From Desulfobacter sp. (lineage in GTDB: Bacteria > Desulfobacterota > Desulfobacteria > Desulfobacterales > Desulfobacteraceae): DNA of 64,000 bases. The notes under the pieces were generated by a model. It did not search any database. It was not told the DNA's origin and saw only the letters and a list, made by a program, of their open reading frames with translations. The position numbers and the translations under genes were made by a program. Below, in pieces: positions 8,698 through 16,956 of this stretch. The first letter of the stretch is position 1; each line of letters starts with the position of its first letter. Location: positions 558,001 through 622,000 of the forward strand of contig CP054837.1 in the NCBI GenBank assembly GCA_028768525.1, read 5' to 3'.

Positions 8698-9552
8698 ATG
8701 GAGTCAAAAATTTTGGGACCATTAGTTACCATTGGAATGCCAGTGTACAATGAGGAAAAATTCCTATCAGCAACGATACGATCCATACTGGAACAAGATT
8801 ACTCAAATATTGAACTTATCATTTCCGATAATGCGTCCTCTGATACAACTGAAAATATCTGTAAAAATTGGTGTAAAAAAGATAAACGCGTAAAGTACAT
8901 AAGAAATAAAAAAAACATTGGTGCAATAAAAAACTTCTACCAGGTCTCTGAAAATGCTAAAGGTGAATATTTTATGTTCGCAGGCGGCCACGATCGATGG
9001 TCCAGAAATTACATTTCAGAATGCCTCAATGTTCTTGAAAAATCACAGGCTTCAGTACTCGCGTTCCCATCCATCAGGTGGATTGATAAAAATGGTTTAG
9101 AGCTGAATAAAGACACCCCATTTTATGACACCCGCGGCTGTGATCCAATTATACGATTTTTCCATGTTCTCTGGGGCCCGATGACACCGATTTACGGGTT
9201 GATTAGAACTGATAAATTAAAGGAGGTGCGATTAGACCTTGAAATTATTGGCGCGGATCTTATCATTCTGACTGAATTATGTTTTATAGGTCCATTTACT
9301 TATGTTCCGGATGCGATCTGGTACAGACGATCTCAGTTGGGGCAGGAATCCCGTAAACAAAGGGTTCAAAGGTATAATAAACAGCTGTTTGAAAAAGGTT
9401 CTCTATTTTCAAAACTATTTCCAAATCTAAAAATACCTTTTGAACTTTTGAAGTCAATACTCAATGCTGAATTCAATTTAGCAGATAAGGCTGCGATTTT
9501 ATCTCTTTGCATACTTTCGATGCCGTTTAGATACTATGTATATAGAAAATAA
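8698..9552 (+). CDS. Glycosyltransferase family 2
   Basis: A GT-A-fold transferase of 284 aa. The N-terminal VTIGMPVYNEEKFLSATIRS and IELIISDNASSDTT segments form the nucleotide-sugar binding core. The usual DxD is replaced by AGGHDRW in the expected position (about residue 97), a variation seen in GT2 enzymes. It is not membrane spanning except for a hydrophobic C-terminus. It probably adds one sugar of the repeat unit made by this cluster. Coding sequence is notably AT-rich compared with the housekeeping genes further right. Confidence 0.88.
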   Translation: MESKILGPLVTIGMPVYNEEKFLSATIRSILEQDYSNIELIISDNASSDTTENICKNWCKKDKRVKYIRNKKNIGAIKNFYQVSENAKGEYFMFAGGHDRWSRNYISECLNVLEKSQASVLAFPSIRWIDKNGLELNKDTPFYDTRGCDPIIRFFHVLWGPMTPIYGLIRTDKLKEVRLDLEIIGADLIILTELCFIGPFTYVPDAIWYRRSQLGQESRKQRVQRYNKQLFEKGSLFSKLFPNLKIPFELLKSILNAEFNLADKAAILSLCILSMPFRYYVYRK

Positions 9553-9558
9553 ACAGTT

Positions 9559-10488
9559 ATGATAAAAACTGTTATTAAATGGGCTGCAATATGTATTTTT
9601 ATTACAGCCATATTCTATTTTAATCCTCATCTTTTTGATGAAATTTACAAACTGAAAAATCTCAGTGCATTTGATTGCATAGTTTTATCAATTCTTTTTA
9701 TCCTCAACCAGTTTATTCTCGGTTTGGAGATCAGATGTTTATGCCTAAAGTTCGATGTCCATTTAGGAGTCATAGAGAGCTTCGGCCTATCATCTGTACG
9801 TTCAATCGCTAATTTTCTTCCAATGGGTGCCGGCGCCCTATCCAATGCCTTGTATCTAAAACATAGAAAACGATTATCCTATGCAAATTATTCAGCGACC
9901 TTGATTGTAAGCATGGTTTTACTGCTTCTCTTATCAGGTTTTTTCGGTTTCATTATAAGCATCTACCTGTATTGCAGCCCCTCACAGATTCATTCAGAAA
10001 TTATTGGTGCATTTTTTGGCGTTTTCATCGTTTGTTTACTCTTGTTAATTATTCCGTTACCCCAAATTCGATACAACAACAGTATAGCAAGATTTATAAA
10101 TAATTACCGACATGGATACAATATATTGAAAACAGATAGAACAATCATGCATCTGATTTTTCTAAAAACGATTCTGCTCCTATTATTGGTATTGAGGTTA
10201 GAGATACTATTCGCTTCGATGGAACTTACGATAAGTTTTACCAGTGTTGCATTAATTGCTCTGGGAATCGTAGCCTTTAGAATTATGACACTCGTTCCGG
10301 GGAATATAGGCATTACCGAAGGCTTGTCCGGTGCTATTGCAGCGTATACTGGAAGCCATTTCGGATATGGCTTTGCCGGGATGGCTGCAGACCGTGTAAT
10401 TCAAACCCTATGGATTTTATTTTTAGGGTTATTATTCATTTGGTATTTCGGTAAAAAGATGGCAATGGGAGACAATAAAAGCCTATAA
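9559..10488 (+). CDS. Flippase-like membrane protein (LPG synthase TM / UPF0104 family)
   Basis: About 309 residues with roughly eight hydrophobic segments. The family signatures SVRSIANFLPMGAGALSNALYL and ALGIVAFRIMTLVPGNIGITEGL (with the VPGNIGxxE element) place it in the lysylphosphatidylglycerol-synthase transmembrane family. Members in polysaccharide clusters are often called flippase-like, although direct flipping activity is mostly unproven. It follows the glycosyltransferase by 6 nt and closes the plus-strand operon, meeting a convergent gene 12 nt later with no visible terminator between them. Confidence 0.85.
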   Translation: MIKTVIKWAAICIFITAIFYFNPHLFDEIYKLKNLSAFDCIVLSILFILNQFILGLEIRCLCLKFDVHLGVIESFGLSSVRSIANFLPMGAGALSNALYLKHRKRLSYANYSATLIVSMVLLLLLSGFFGFIISIYLYCSPSQIHSEIIGAFFGVFIVCLLLLIIPLPQIRYNNSIARFINNYRHGYNILKTDRTIMHLIFLKTILLLLLVLRLEILFASMELTISFTSVALIALGIVAFRIMTLVPGNIGITEGLSGAIAAYTGSHFGYGFAGMAADRVIQTLWILFLGLLFIWYFGKKMAMGDNKSL

Positions 10489-10500
10489 CCCGCACACCAT

Positions 10501-11454
10501 TTATTTTCCTTTTAAATGTTTATTGGCTTCCATGTCAAACCACATAGCAAAAAGAGAAAACTGTGCAGAGGCAAGAAAGGATGCAAATGCCGCCAAAGCA
10601 TTGATGGACGGAATATGTCCGCTGATACACCATATGTAAAAAACTCTTAGAAAAAGAAGAACTGAAGTCCCGCCTAACAATATGCCCAATATATAGAAAA
10701 ATATAAGCGGGTGAAAATCTCGGATGATATATTTTTCTTTTAAGCGCCAGAAAAAACGTTTAAATAAAAGCCAACTTAATGTAAACACAATTTTTTTTAT
10801 ATTTATTCCTGATATTTCTCCGACATTGTAAATTGGATCAACCGGAACATCCTGAACCACGAAATTTTCTATATTTAAAAGTATTAGCTGGTCATTCGGT
10901 TGGCCATAGCGGTTATACATTTTGGACCAATCGATTGTTTTTAAGGCTTTTTTATTTATAGCAGTAAATCCTGATTGAAAATCTGAAAGATGCCAATACC
11001 CTGATACAATTTTTGTTAATAGTGATAAAAAAGCGGTGCCGAAAAATCTAAGTTTAGGCATGGTTTGATATGCTTTCCCGGAAAAAAATCGATTTCCTTT
11101 TGCATAGTCACAATTTCCATCAGCTACAGGTTTAATAAGAGCATCCAAATCATCAGGATTCATCTGTCCATCTCCATCCATCCTGACAATAATATCATAT
11201 CCTTTTTTTTCAGCCCAATTATATCCACTGACTAAGCTGCCACCACAACCTTGATTAATCTTATGACGGATAAGGGAAAGGCGGGAATTATGTTTTTCTT
11301 CGCTCTCAATTACAGCAGCCGTATCGTCGGTGCTGGCATCATCAACAACGATAATCGCATCTACGTATTCGGGTAGAGTCCGAATAACGGTTAGGATTTG
11401 GTGTGCTTCGTTGTATGCAGGAATTACAATACAAACAGTTTGATCGTTGAACAT
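10501..11454 (-). CDS. Polyprenyl-phosphate-sugar-synthase-like glycosyltransferase (DPM1-type GT2)
   Basis: A GT2 catalytic domain (VCIVIPAYNEAHQI; AIIVVDDASTDDT; RMDGDGQMNPDDL with the DGD metal site) is followed by two C-terminal transmembrane segments. This is the layout of enzymes that load a sugar onto undecaprenyl phosphate. The ATG at 11454, with GAGG six bases upstream, gives a protein beginning MFNDQTVCIVIPAYN. A longer in-frame start at 11532 would overlap the upstream regulator gene by 32 nt and lacks such a site. It is the last gene of the minus-strand lepB/pyrBC operon but functionally belongs with the adjacent glycan cluster. Confidence 0.88.
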   Translation of the reverse strand: MFNDQTVCIVIPAYNEAHQILTVIRTLPEYVDAIIVVDDASTDDTAAVIESEEKHNSRLSLIRHKINQGCGGSLVSGYNWAEKKGYDIIVRMDGDGQMNPDDLDALIKPVADGNCDYAKGNRFFSGKAYQTMPKLRFFGTAFLSLLTKIVSGYWHLSDFQSGFTAINKKALKTIDWSKMYNRYGQPNDQLILLNIENFVVQDVPVDPIYNVGEISGINIKKIVFTLSWLLFKRFFWRLKEKYIIRDFHPLIFFYILGILLGGTSVLLFLRVFYIWCISGHIPSINALAAFASFLASAQFSLFAMWFDMEANKHLKGK

Positions 11455-11500
11455 ATATTCCTCATTTTCAAATATATTTAATTCCCTTTTATTGGCATTA

Positions 11501-12904
11501 TCAATCTTCACTACCTGTAACCATTTTGTCAAGGCGGTAACGCATGGAGCGCATACTCAAATTAAGGTAATCGGCTGCCTTTTTTTTATTACCTCCGGCG
11601 ATCTCCATGGCCTTTTCCAGATAGGCGGATTCAATCTTGGAAAGTATCATATCAAGGTCTACACCAGAGGAAACATCTTCCAGGTCGAAGCGTTCTCCCC
11701 CTTTCACCCCTTCTATCCAGCGCCTGCGTTTGTGGGTGGAGATGGTCAGGCTCTCAGGCAAGATAATATTGGTAGATGATAGAGCGACTGATCTCTCAAT
11801 AAGATTTTCCAGTTCTCTTACATTGCCAGGAAAAGTATACTTATTTAAAAAATCTATGGCATAAGAGGACAATTTGGAAATGTCCTTGCCGAGCTTTTTT
11901 GAATACTTTTCGACAAAGTGTGCAGCAAGGAGTTCTATATCACCTCTCCGCTCTCTTAAGGGAGGTACTTTTATGGGAATGACGTTAAGCCGGAAGAATA
12001 GGTCTTCACGGAAATTGCCGTCAATGACCTCCTGCTCCAATTTTTTATTGGTGGCTGAGATAATTCTGACATCCACATCTATTTCCCGGGTGCCGCCCAC
12101 CGGTTTGAAACTGGTTTCCTGGACGGCTCTGAGCAGTTTTACCTGAAGAAAGGTGGAGAGTTCCCCGATTTCATCCAAAAATATCGTACCTTCGTTGGCG
12201 GCTTCAAAAAGCCCCTGCTTGTCGGCCACAGCCCCGGTGAACGACCCTTTCATATGGCCGAAAAATTCACTTTCCATGAGAGTGTCGGGGATACCGCCGC
12301 AGTTGACCACCACAAAGGGCTTGTCCCTGCGGTCGGAGTTGTCGTGGATGGCCCGGGCGATGAGTTCCTTTCCGGTACCGCTTTCCCCGGTAATCAGCAC
12401 ATTGGTCTTTGTGGGGCCGACCTGCTGAATACGCTTATAGATGGCCTGCATCCCGGTGCTGTTGCCGATGATTTTGCCGAAGTGGATTTGGGATTTGAGT
12501 TCCGAGGACCGGCGTTCTTTCTCATGTTCAAGGGTCTTGAGTTCAAGGGCCTTGGCGATGGTTGCCTTCAGCTCTTTATTGTCGAAGGGCTTTGGCACAA
12601 AGTCGTAGGCCCCTTCGTTCATGGCCTCCACAGCGATCTCTGTGGTCGAATAGGCGGAAATCATAATCACAACGGTGCTGGCATGCTCTTTTTTGACGGC
12701 ACGGAGGACATCCAGGCCGGTGATGTCCCCCAGGCGGATATCCGTGAGCACCAGGTCATAGGCCCTTTGCTGGATCTTGGTCAGGGCCTGTTTGCCGCTT
12801 TTGGCAAGGGTAACCTTGTACCTCTCTTTGGATAAGAGCAGGTCCAGAAATTCACGCATGGACAATTCATCGTCGACCACCAGTATGCTGTGTTTGCCGG
12901 CCAT
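11501..12904 (-). CDS. Sigma-54-dependent response regulator, PilR-like
   Basis: Three domains are visible. A receiver domain has acidic pair D11-D12, phospho-acceptor Asp55 in LVLTDIRLG and the conserved KPF. An AAA+ domain has Walker A GESGTGKE, the sigma-54 contact loop GSFTGA (a tolerated variant of GAFTGA) and DEIGEL. A C-terminal Fis-type helix-turn-helix has GNKKKAADYLNLSMRSMRYRL. Length and layout match PilR/NtrC-class activators. No sensor kinase lies next to it, so it is an orphan here. The pilA gene with a sigma-54 promoter lies 9.5 kb away and rpoN 10 kb away, making pilA a plausible target; that link is inference. Confidence 0.9.
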   Translation of the reverse strand: MAGKHSILVVDDELSMREFLDLLLSKERYKVTLAKSGKQALTKIQQRAYDLVLTDIRLGDITGLDVLRAVKKEHASTVVIMISAYSTTEIAVEAMNEGAYDFVPKPFDNKELKATIAKALELKTLEHEKERRSSELKSQIHFGKIIGNSTGMQAIYKRIQQVGPTKTNVLITGESGTGKELIARAIHDNSDRRDKPFVVVNCGGIPDTLMESEFFGHMKGSFTGAVADKQGLFEAANEGTIFLDEIGELSTFLQVKLLRAVQETSFKPVGGTREIDVDVRIISATNKKLEQEVIDGNFREDLFFRLNVIPIKVPPLRERRGDIELLAAHFVEKYSKKLGKDISKLSSYAIDFLNKYTFPGNVRELENLIERSVALSSTNIILPESLTISTHKRRRWIEGVKGGERFDLEDVSSGVDLDMILSKIESAYLEKAMEIAGGNKKKAADYLNLSMRSMRYRLDKMVTGSED

Positions 12905-12909
12905 GGGTT

Positions 12910-14187
12910 CTATTTTGCCTCGTATACCCGGATGCCGTTTCCAAATGTCATGGCCGCCCTGCCCTTTACCTGCCGGCCGGCAAAAGGAGTGTTGCGGCTC
13001 TTAGAGATAAACGTATCAGGGTCAACAATAAATTCGTAGTCCGGATCAATGAGGGTCAGATCTGCCGGGTTTCCTGACACCAGATCGTTGTTGATCCCCA
13101 TGAGTTCCGCCGGGGCCTTGGCCATCTTTTCGACCAATTCTTCCATGGTGATATGCCCTCTGCCCACCAGTTCCAGGGCGAGTGGCAGTGCCGTTTCCAG
13201 CCCGATGATGCCGAAGGCCGCCCGGTCGAATTCCACATCCTTTTCATCTATGTTGTGGGGGGCGTGATCTGTGGCGATCATGTCGATGGTGCCGTCCTTT
13301 AGACCTTCGATAATGGCCTGGCGGTCGATCTCGGAACGCAAGGGCGGATTCATCTTGAAATTGGTGTCGTAGGGAGGGATATCCTCGTCGGTCAGGGTGA
13401 AATAATGGGGAGCGGTTTCGCAGGTAACCGGTATCCCCTTCCTTTTAGCCTGGCGGATGGCATCAATGGACTGGGCCGTGCTCATGTGGCAGAAATGGAC
13501 CCGGGCGCCGGTGAGTTCTGCCATAGCGATGTCCCGGCAGACCATAACGGATTCAGAGGCGTTAGGGATGCCGCGGAGCCCAAGAGCAGTAGCTTTGGGC
13601 CCTTCGTTCATTGATCCGTTGTTGGCAAGGTCTTTATCCTCGGCGTGGACCAGGATGGGGATATCCATGGTCTTGCAGTATTCCATGGCCCGGCGCATGA
13701 GTTGGGAACTGGATACGGGCAGTCCGTCGTCGGTGACGGCTTTGATCCCGGCCTGTTTCATGTCCCCGATCTCAGCAAGGGCGGTGCCGGATGAACCGAC
13801 GGAGATGGCGCCGGCAGGATAGACTCGGGCGGCACAGGCTTTCCTGCCCTGCTCAATGATGAATGAGGTGACCTGGGCGTTGTCGTTGACCGGTTTTGTA
13901 TTGGGCATACAGCAGACGGCTGTAAATCCGCCTGCGGCGGCCGCTTTGAGGCCGGACTCAATGGTTTCCTTGTACTCATGTCCCGGCTCCCTCAAATGGA
14001 CGTGAACGTCTATGAGACCGGGAACTGCGATCAGACCTTCTGCATCTATAACCTGGGTATCGGATTCCGGCTTGATCTGATCCGGCTCTTCAATTTGAGC
14101 GAACTTACCGTCCTTAATCAGAATGTCTTTTACGCCGTCTATTCTGCCGGGGTCGATGACCTGTGCCCCTTTAATCAGTATCTGCAT
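12910..14187 (-). CDS. pyrC: Dihydroorotase
   Basis: Catalyses the third step of de novo pyrimidine synthesis, closing carbamoyl aspartate to dihydroorotate. The metal-binding DVHVHLREPG motif, later HAED, HFCHMST and the ATDHAPH signature are all present, so this is an intact class I (PyrC/PyrX active) enzyme of 425 aa. Its 5' end overlaps the end of pyrB by 17 nt, giving coupled translation. Confidence 0.95.
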   Translation of the reverse strand: MQILIKGAQVIDPGRIDGVKDILIKDGKFAQIEEPDQIKPESDTQVIDAEGLIAVPGLIDVHVHLREPGHEYKETIESGLKAAAAGGFTAVCCMPNTKPVNDNAQVTSFIIEQGRKACAARVYPAGAISVGSSGTALAEIGDMKQAGIKAVTDDGLPVSSSQLMRRAMEYCKTMDIPILVHAEDKDLANNGSMNEGPKATALGLRGIPNASESVMVCRDIAMAELTGARVHFCHMSTAQSIDAIRQAKRKGIPVTCETAPHYFTLTDEDIPPYDTNFKMNPPLRSEIDRQAIIEGLKDGTIDMIATDHAPHNIDEKDVEFDRAAFGIIGLETALPLALELVGRGHITMEELVEKMAKAPAELMGINNDLVSGNPADLTLIDPDYEFIVDPDTFISKSRNTPFAGRQVKGRAAMTFGNGIRVYEAK

Positions 14188-15109
14188 GTCTGCTGCCTCC
14201 TGCCACCAGGTAAAAAAGTGCCATGCGCAGGGCCACGCCGTTGGTGACCTGGTCTAAAATCATAGAGCAGCCCGAGTCGGCCACTTCGCTCGAAATCTCA
14301 ACCCCGCGGTTCATGGGGCCGGGATGCATGACCAGAACGTTGTCCTTGGCCAGGCCCAGCCTCCTGTTGTTCAATCCGTAAAGGCCTGCGTACTCCCTCT
14401 CTGTGGGAAAAAGCAAATTGCCCATCCGTTCCTTCTGGATCCTGAGCATCATGACCACATCGGCATCGGTAACGCAGGATTCCATGGTCTTTTCCACCCG
14501 GCACCCCAGGTTTTCAATGCCCACGGGAATCATGGTGTCCGGTGCGCATATGCTGACCCTCGCGCCCATCCTGGTCAAACCAATGATGTCCGAACGGGCC
14601 ACCCGGGAGTGGGAAATATCACCGATGATGGATACTTTAAGGCCTTCAAGCTTGCCCTTTGCCTCACGGATACTCATCATGTCCAGCAGGGCCTGGGAAG
14701 GATGGGCATGGGTGCCGTCCCCGGCGTTGATCACCGAGCACCCTACCCGCTTGGAAACCTGGTAGGCGGCCCCGGAGGAAGAGTGGCGCATGACAATGAC
14801 ATCCGGCCGCATGGCCTCCAGATTCTTTGCCGTGTCGATGAGGGTTTCTCCCTTGACAATGCTTGAGGTGCTTTTGGATATGGAAACCGTGTCGGCGGAC
14901 AGCCGCTTGGCCGCCAGCTCAAATGAAAGCTTGGTCCGGGTGGAGGGCTCCTGAAAAAACATGACAATGGTTTTGCCTCTCAGGGTGGGCACCTTTTTAA
15001 CCGGCCGCTCTGAAATCTCCTTCATTCCCACGGCGGTATCCAGAATCATGGAGATTTCGTCTTTGCTCAAAGACTGGATATCCAGAATATCCTTTTTTGT
15101 AAACCGCAT
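14171..15109 (-). CDS. pyrB: Aspartate carbamoyltransferase catalytic subunit
   Basis: Joins carbamoyl phosphate to aspartate. The carbamoyl-phosphate-binding PSTRTKLSFE motif and the aspartate-loop sequences (HPSQALLDM; VMHPGPMNRGVE) are intact. Length of 312 aa is normal for the catalytic chain; no regulatory PyrI is present nearby, consistent with the PyrB-PyrC pairing used by many bacteria. A ribosome site AAGGA precedes the ATG. Confidence 0.95.
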   Translation of the reverse strand: MRFTKKDILDIQSLSKDEISMILDTAVGMKEISERPVKKVPTLRGKTIVMFFQEPSTRTKLSFELAAKRLSADTVSISKSTSSIVKGETLIDTAKNLEAMRPDVIVMRHSSSGAAYQVSKRVGCSVINAGDGTHAHPSQALLDMMSIREAKGKLEGLKVSIIGDISHSRVARSDIIGLTRMGARVSICAPDTMIPVGIENLGCRVEKTMESCVTDADVVMMLRIQKERMGNLLFPTEREYAGLYGLNNRRLGLAKDNVLVMHPGPMNRGVEISSEVADSGCSMILDQVTNGVALRMALFYLVAGGSRHADTD

Positions 15110-15119
15110 AGCTGTATCC

Positions 15120-15773
15120 TTAAAATAGCAGGTTTCCGATGCGGCGCCACCGGACCCCGAAATCGTCTTTATTCCATGACCAGTAAATCATAAAGGCCTC
15201 TCCCCGGACCTCAGAAAGGTCCACAAAGCCCCAGAACCTGCTGTCATGACTGTTGTCACGATTATCCCCCATGACAAAAAGTTTGTTTGGGGGAACAAGT
15301 ATTTTTTTCATATTGTCCCGGGTGGTAAACTGCCCCGGTATGACTCGCCTGTCCTTATGGACAGCCCAGGGTTCATCTGTAACCGGCTTATCGTTGACAT
15401 AAACCTGCTTATCTATGATTTCAATGGTATCCCCGGCCACGGCCACCACACGCTTGATATAGTCCTTGGACGGGTCTTCAGGATATTTAAAAACCACGAT
15501 ATCATTTCTCTCCGGATCCTTGCCGGCAATCACTTCCTTGCCGTCAGTAAATGGGATTTTCACCCCATAGATAAACTTATTCACCAGAATCTGGTCACCG
15601 ATCTGCAGGGTTTCAAGCATGGATCCGGAAGGAATTTTAAAAGCCTGAACAATAAAGGTTCGGATAAACAGGGCAATGACCACGGCAATGAGAATGGCTT
15701 CGATATTCTCCCGCCAGGCGCTTTTCTTTTTTGTTGCCATTTGAATCTTTTCTTTCACTGAATGAGCAGTCAT
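15120..15773 (-). CDS. lepB: Signal peptidase I
   Basis: A single N-terminal transmembrane helix (about residues 22-42) is followed by PSGSMLETLQIGD with the nucleophilic Ser, YIKRVVAVAGD with the general-base Lys, and the late GDNRDNSHDSRFWG box. It removes signal peptides from exported proteins at the outer face of the inner membrane. The ATG at 15773 lies two bases after the preceding stop; an internal ATG at 15740 is also plausible and would remove 11 residues. Confidence 0.94.
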   Translation of the reverse strand: MTAHSVKEKIQMATKKKSAWRENIEAILIAVVIALFIRTFIVQAFKIPSGSMLETLQIGDQILVNKFIYGVKIPFTDGKEVIAGKDPERNDIVVFKYPEDPSKDYIKRVVAVAGDTIEIIDKQVYVNDKPVTDEPWAVHKDRRVIPGQFTTRDNMKKILVPPNKLFVMGDNRDNSHDSRFWGFVDLSEVRGEAFMIYWSWNKDDFGVRWRRIGNLLF

Positions 15774-15775
15774 AA

Positions 15776-16939
15776 TTAACAGAACAGGTGCTGGGGCTCG
15801 CCGATGAAAAACCGGCCGCGCAGGATATCTGTTTTGAGGATATCCGCAATCTTCCTGGCTTTGACCATTGAAGACAGCGGGACGGTGGGCACGTTTTTAC
15901 CTTTTATCATGATGGCGCCGCTTTTTAGTTCGGCGTAACTGACCTGGCCGTAGGATTTTGAAATGGCCTTGGGATAATCATGGCCGTAATCTACTATCTG
16001 GGTGAAAATATCCTTATCCGACACTGAGGTGTATTTCAGGATCTCTTCATTGAGAATGGGAATGGGGATCCCCAGGCCCACAGAGAGGGAAACCCCGTAT
16101 CCCCGTATGCTCTGCCCCACCAGCCATTCCGGTGACATCTCTTTGAGGTCGCCGGTGACCGCCAGGGTCCCGGCCGGCGTCAGTGGCACTCCGTTCAGCC
16201 CCCGCTCCACTTCTTTTTTGTGCTGGGTACCGGTCCAGGTTACATACCCCTGGGCCCCGCCCAGAAAAATCCGGGTGCCCACACCAATGGTCTTGAGGTA
16301 GGGATCGTTGAACAACGGGCTCAACTCTCCTGAAGTGGAGTAATTGGCATTTCCCGTATTGGCCTTCAGCGTCCCCATATAGGTGTACTTCACCCGGTCG
16401 GACCTGTTAATGGCGCAATTGTAATTCTGGTAGCAGTTCCTGGGATTGCAGAGCTGTGCGTTGGGCAGATCCTTCAGGGTCACTGTTTTTTCAATCTTGA
16501 GATTGGGATAGCAGTCCGTGCCGTAGCTTTCCGCCCGGACGTGAACTTCCCTTCCCGCCACAAGCTCCTGGATCACATGCCCCCCGCCGTAGTTGAATTC
16601 GCCGGGATGGTGTTTGTTTAAGGGATCGTCTTCACAGGTCTGGGTGGCCCCGAGATAGCAGTCCACAGCAGCAATTCCCGAATAGGCCGGCACATTGTTG
16701 AACCAGGTTTTGGTCGTGCGGACCAGGGGGGTGGACTGCCCGATATTGATAAAGGCGCCCGAGGAACACATGGGAGCAAAGGTGCCGGTGGTGACCACGT
16801 CTACCTTTTTGGCCGCTTCGACCACCCCCTGTTTTTCCGCAATATCGATGATTTCCTCGGCCGTGACCACAACGGCCTCGCCCTTTGCAATTTTATCGTT
16901 GATTTCCCGGTAGGTTTTATTGACCTGGTATTCGCTCAT
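15776..16939 (-). CDS. HcyBio/DUF39 family: L-aspartate semialdehyde sulfurtransferase
   Basis: The family builds homocysteine directly from aspartate semialdehyde and a sulfide-derived persulfide in methanogens and sulfate reducers that lack the usual O-acylhomoserine route. The conserved FAPMCSSGAF segment holds the candidate persulfide cysteine, and the Cys-rich region around NPRNCYQNYNCAINR is also typical. About 387 aa. The ATG at 16939 has AGGATGAG 7 nt upstream; ATG 16951 is the alternative. The archaeal partner (NIL-ferredoxin domain protein) is not adjacent. It fits a sulfide-rich lifestyle. Confidence 0.88.
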   Translation of the reverse strand: MSEYQVNKTYREINDKIAKGEAVVVTAEEIIDIAEKQGVVEAAKKVDVVTTGTFAPMCSSGAFINIGQSTPLVRTTKTWFNNVPAYSGIAAVDCYLGATQTCEDDPLNKHHPGEFNYGGGHVIQELVAGREVHVRAESYGTDCYPNLKIEKTVTLKDLPNAQLCNPRNCYQNYNCAINRSDRVKYTYMGTLKANTGNANYSTSGELSPLFNDPYLKTIGVGTRIFLGGAQGYVTWTGTQHKKEVERGLNGVPLTPAGTLAVTGDLKEMSPEWLVGQSIRGYGVSLSVGLGIPIPILNEEILKYTSVSDKDIFTQIVDYGHDYPKAISKSYGQVSYAELKSGAIMIKGKNVPTVPLSSMVKARKIADILKTDILRGRFFIGEPQHLFC

Positions 16940-16956
16940 GGTGTGACTCATCCTGA

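Noticed and set aside
8698..9552. GT2 protein called inactive because a canonical DxD is missing
   Set aside because: GT2 enzymes tolerate variation in this motif, and the rest of the catalytic core is present.
12254..12835. Long plus-strand frame opposite the response regulator
   Set aside because: It is an antisense shadow of a well-supported gene, with no ribosome site or recognisable domain. The same applies to the long antisense frame at 42755-44698 opposite hdrA and others like it.
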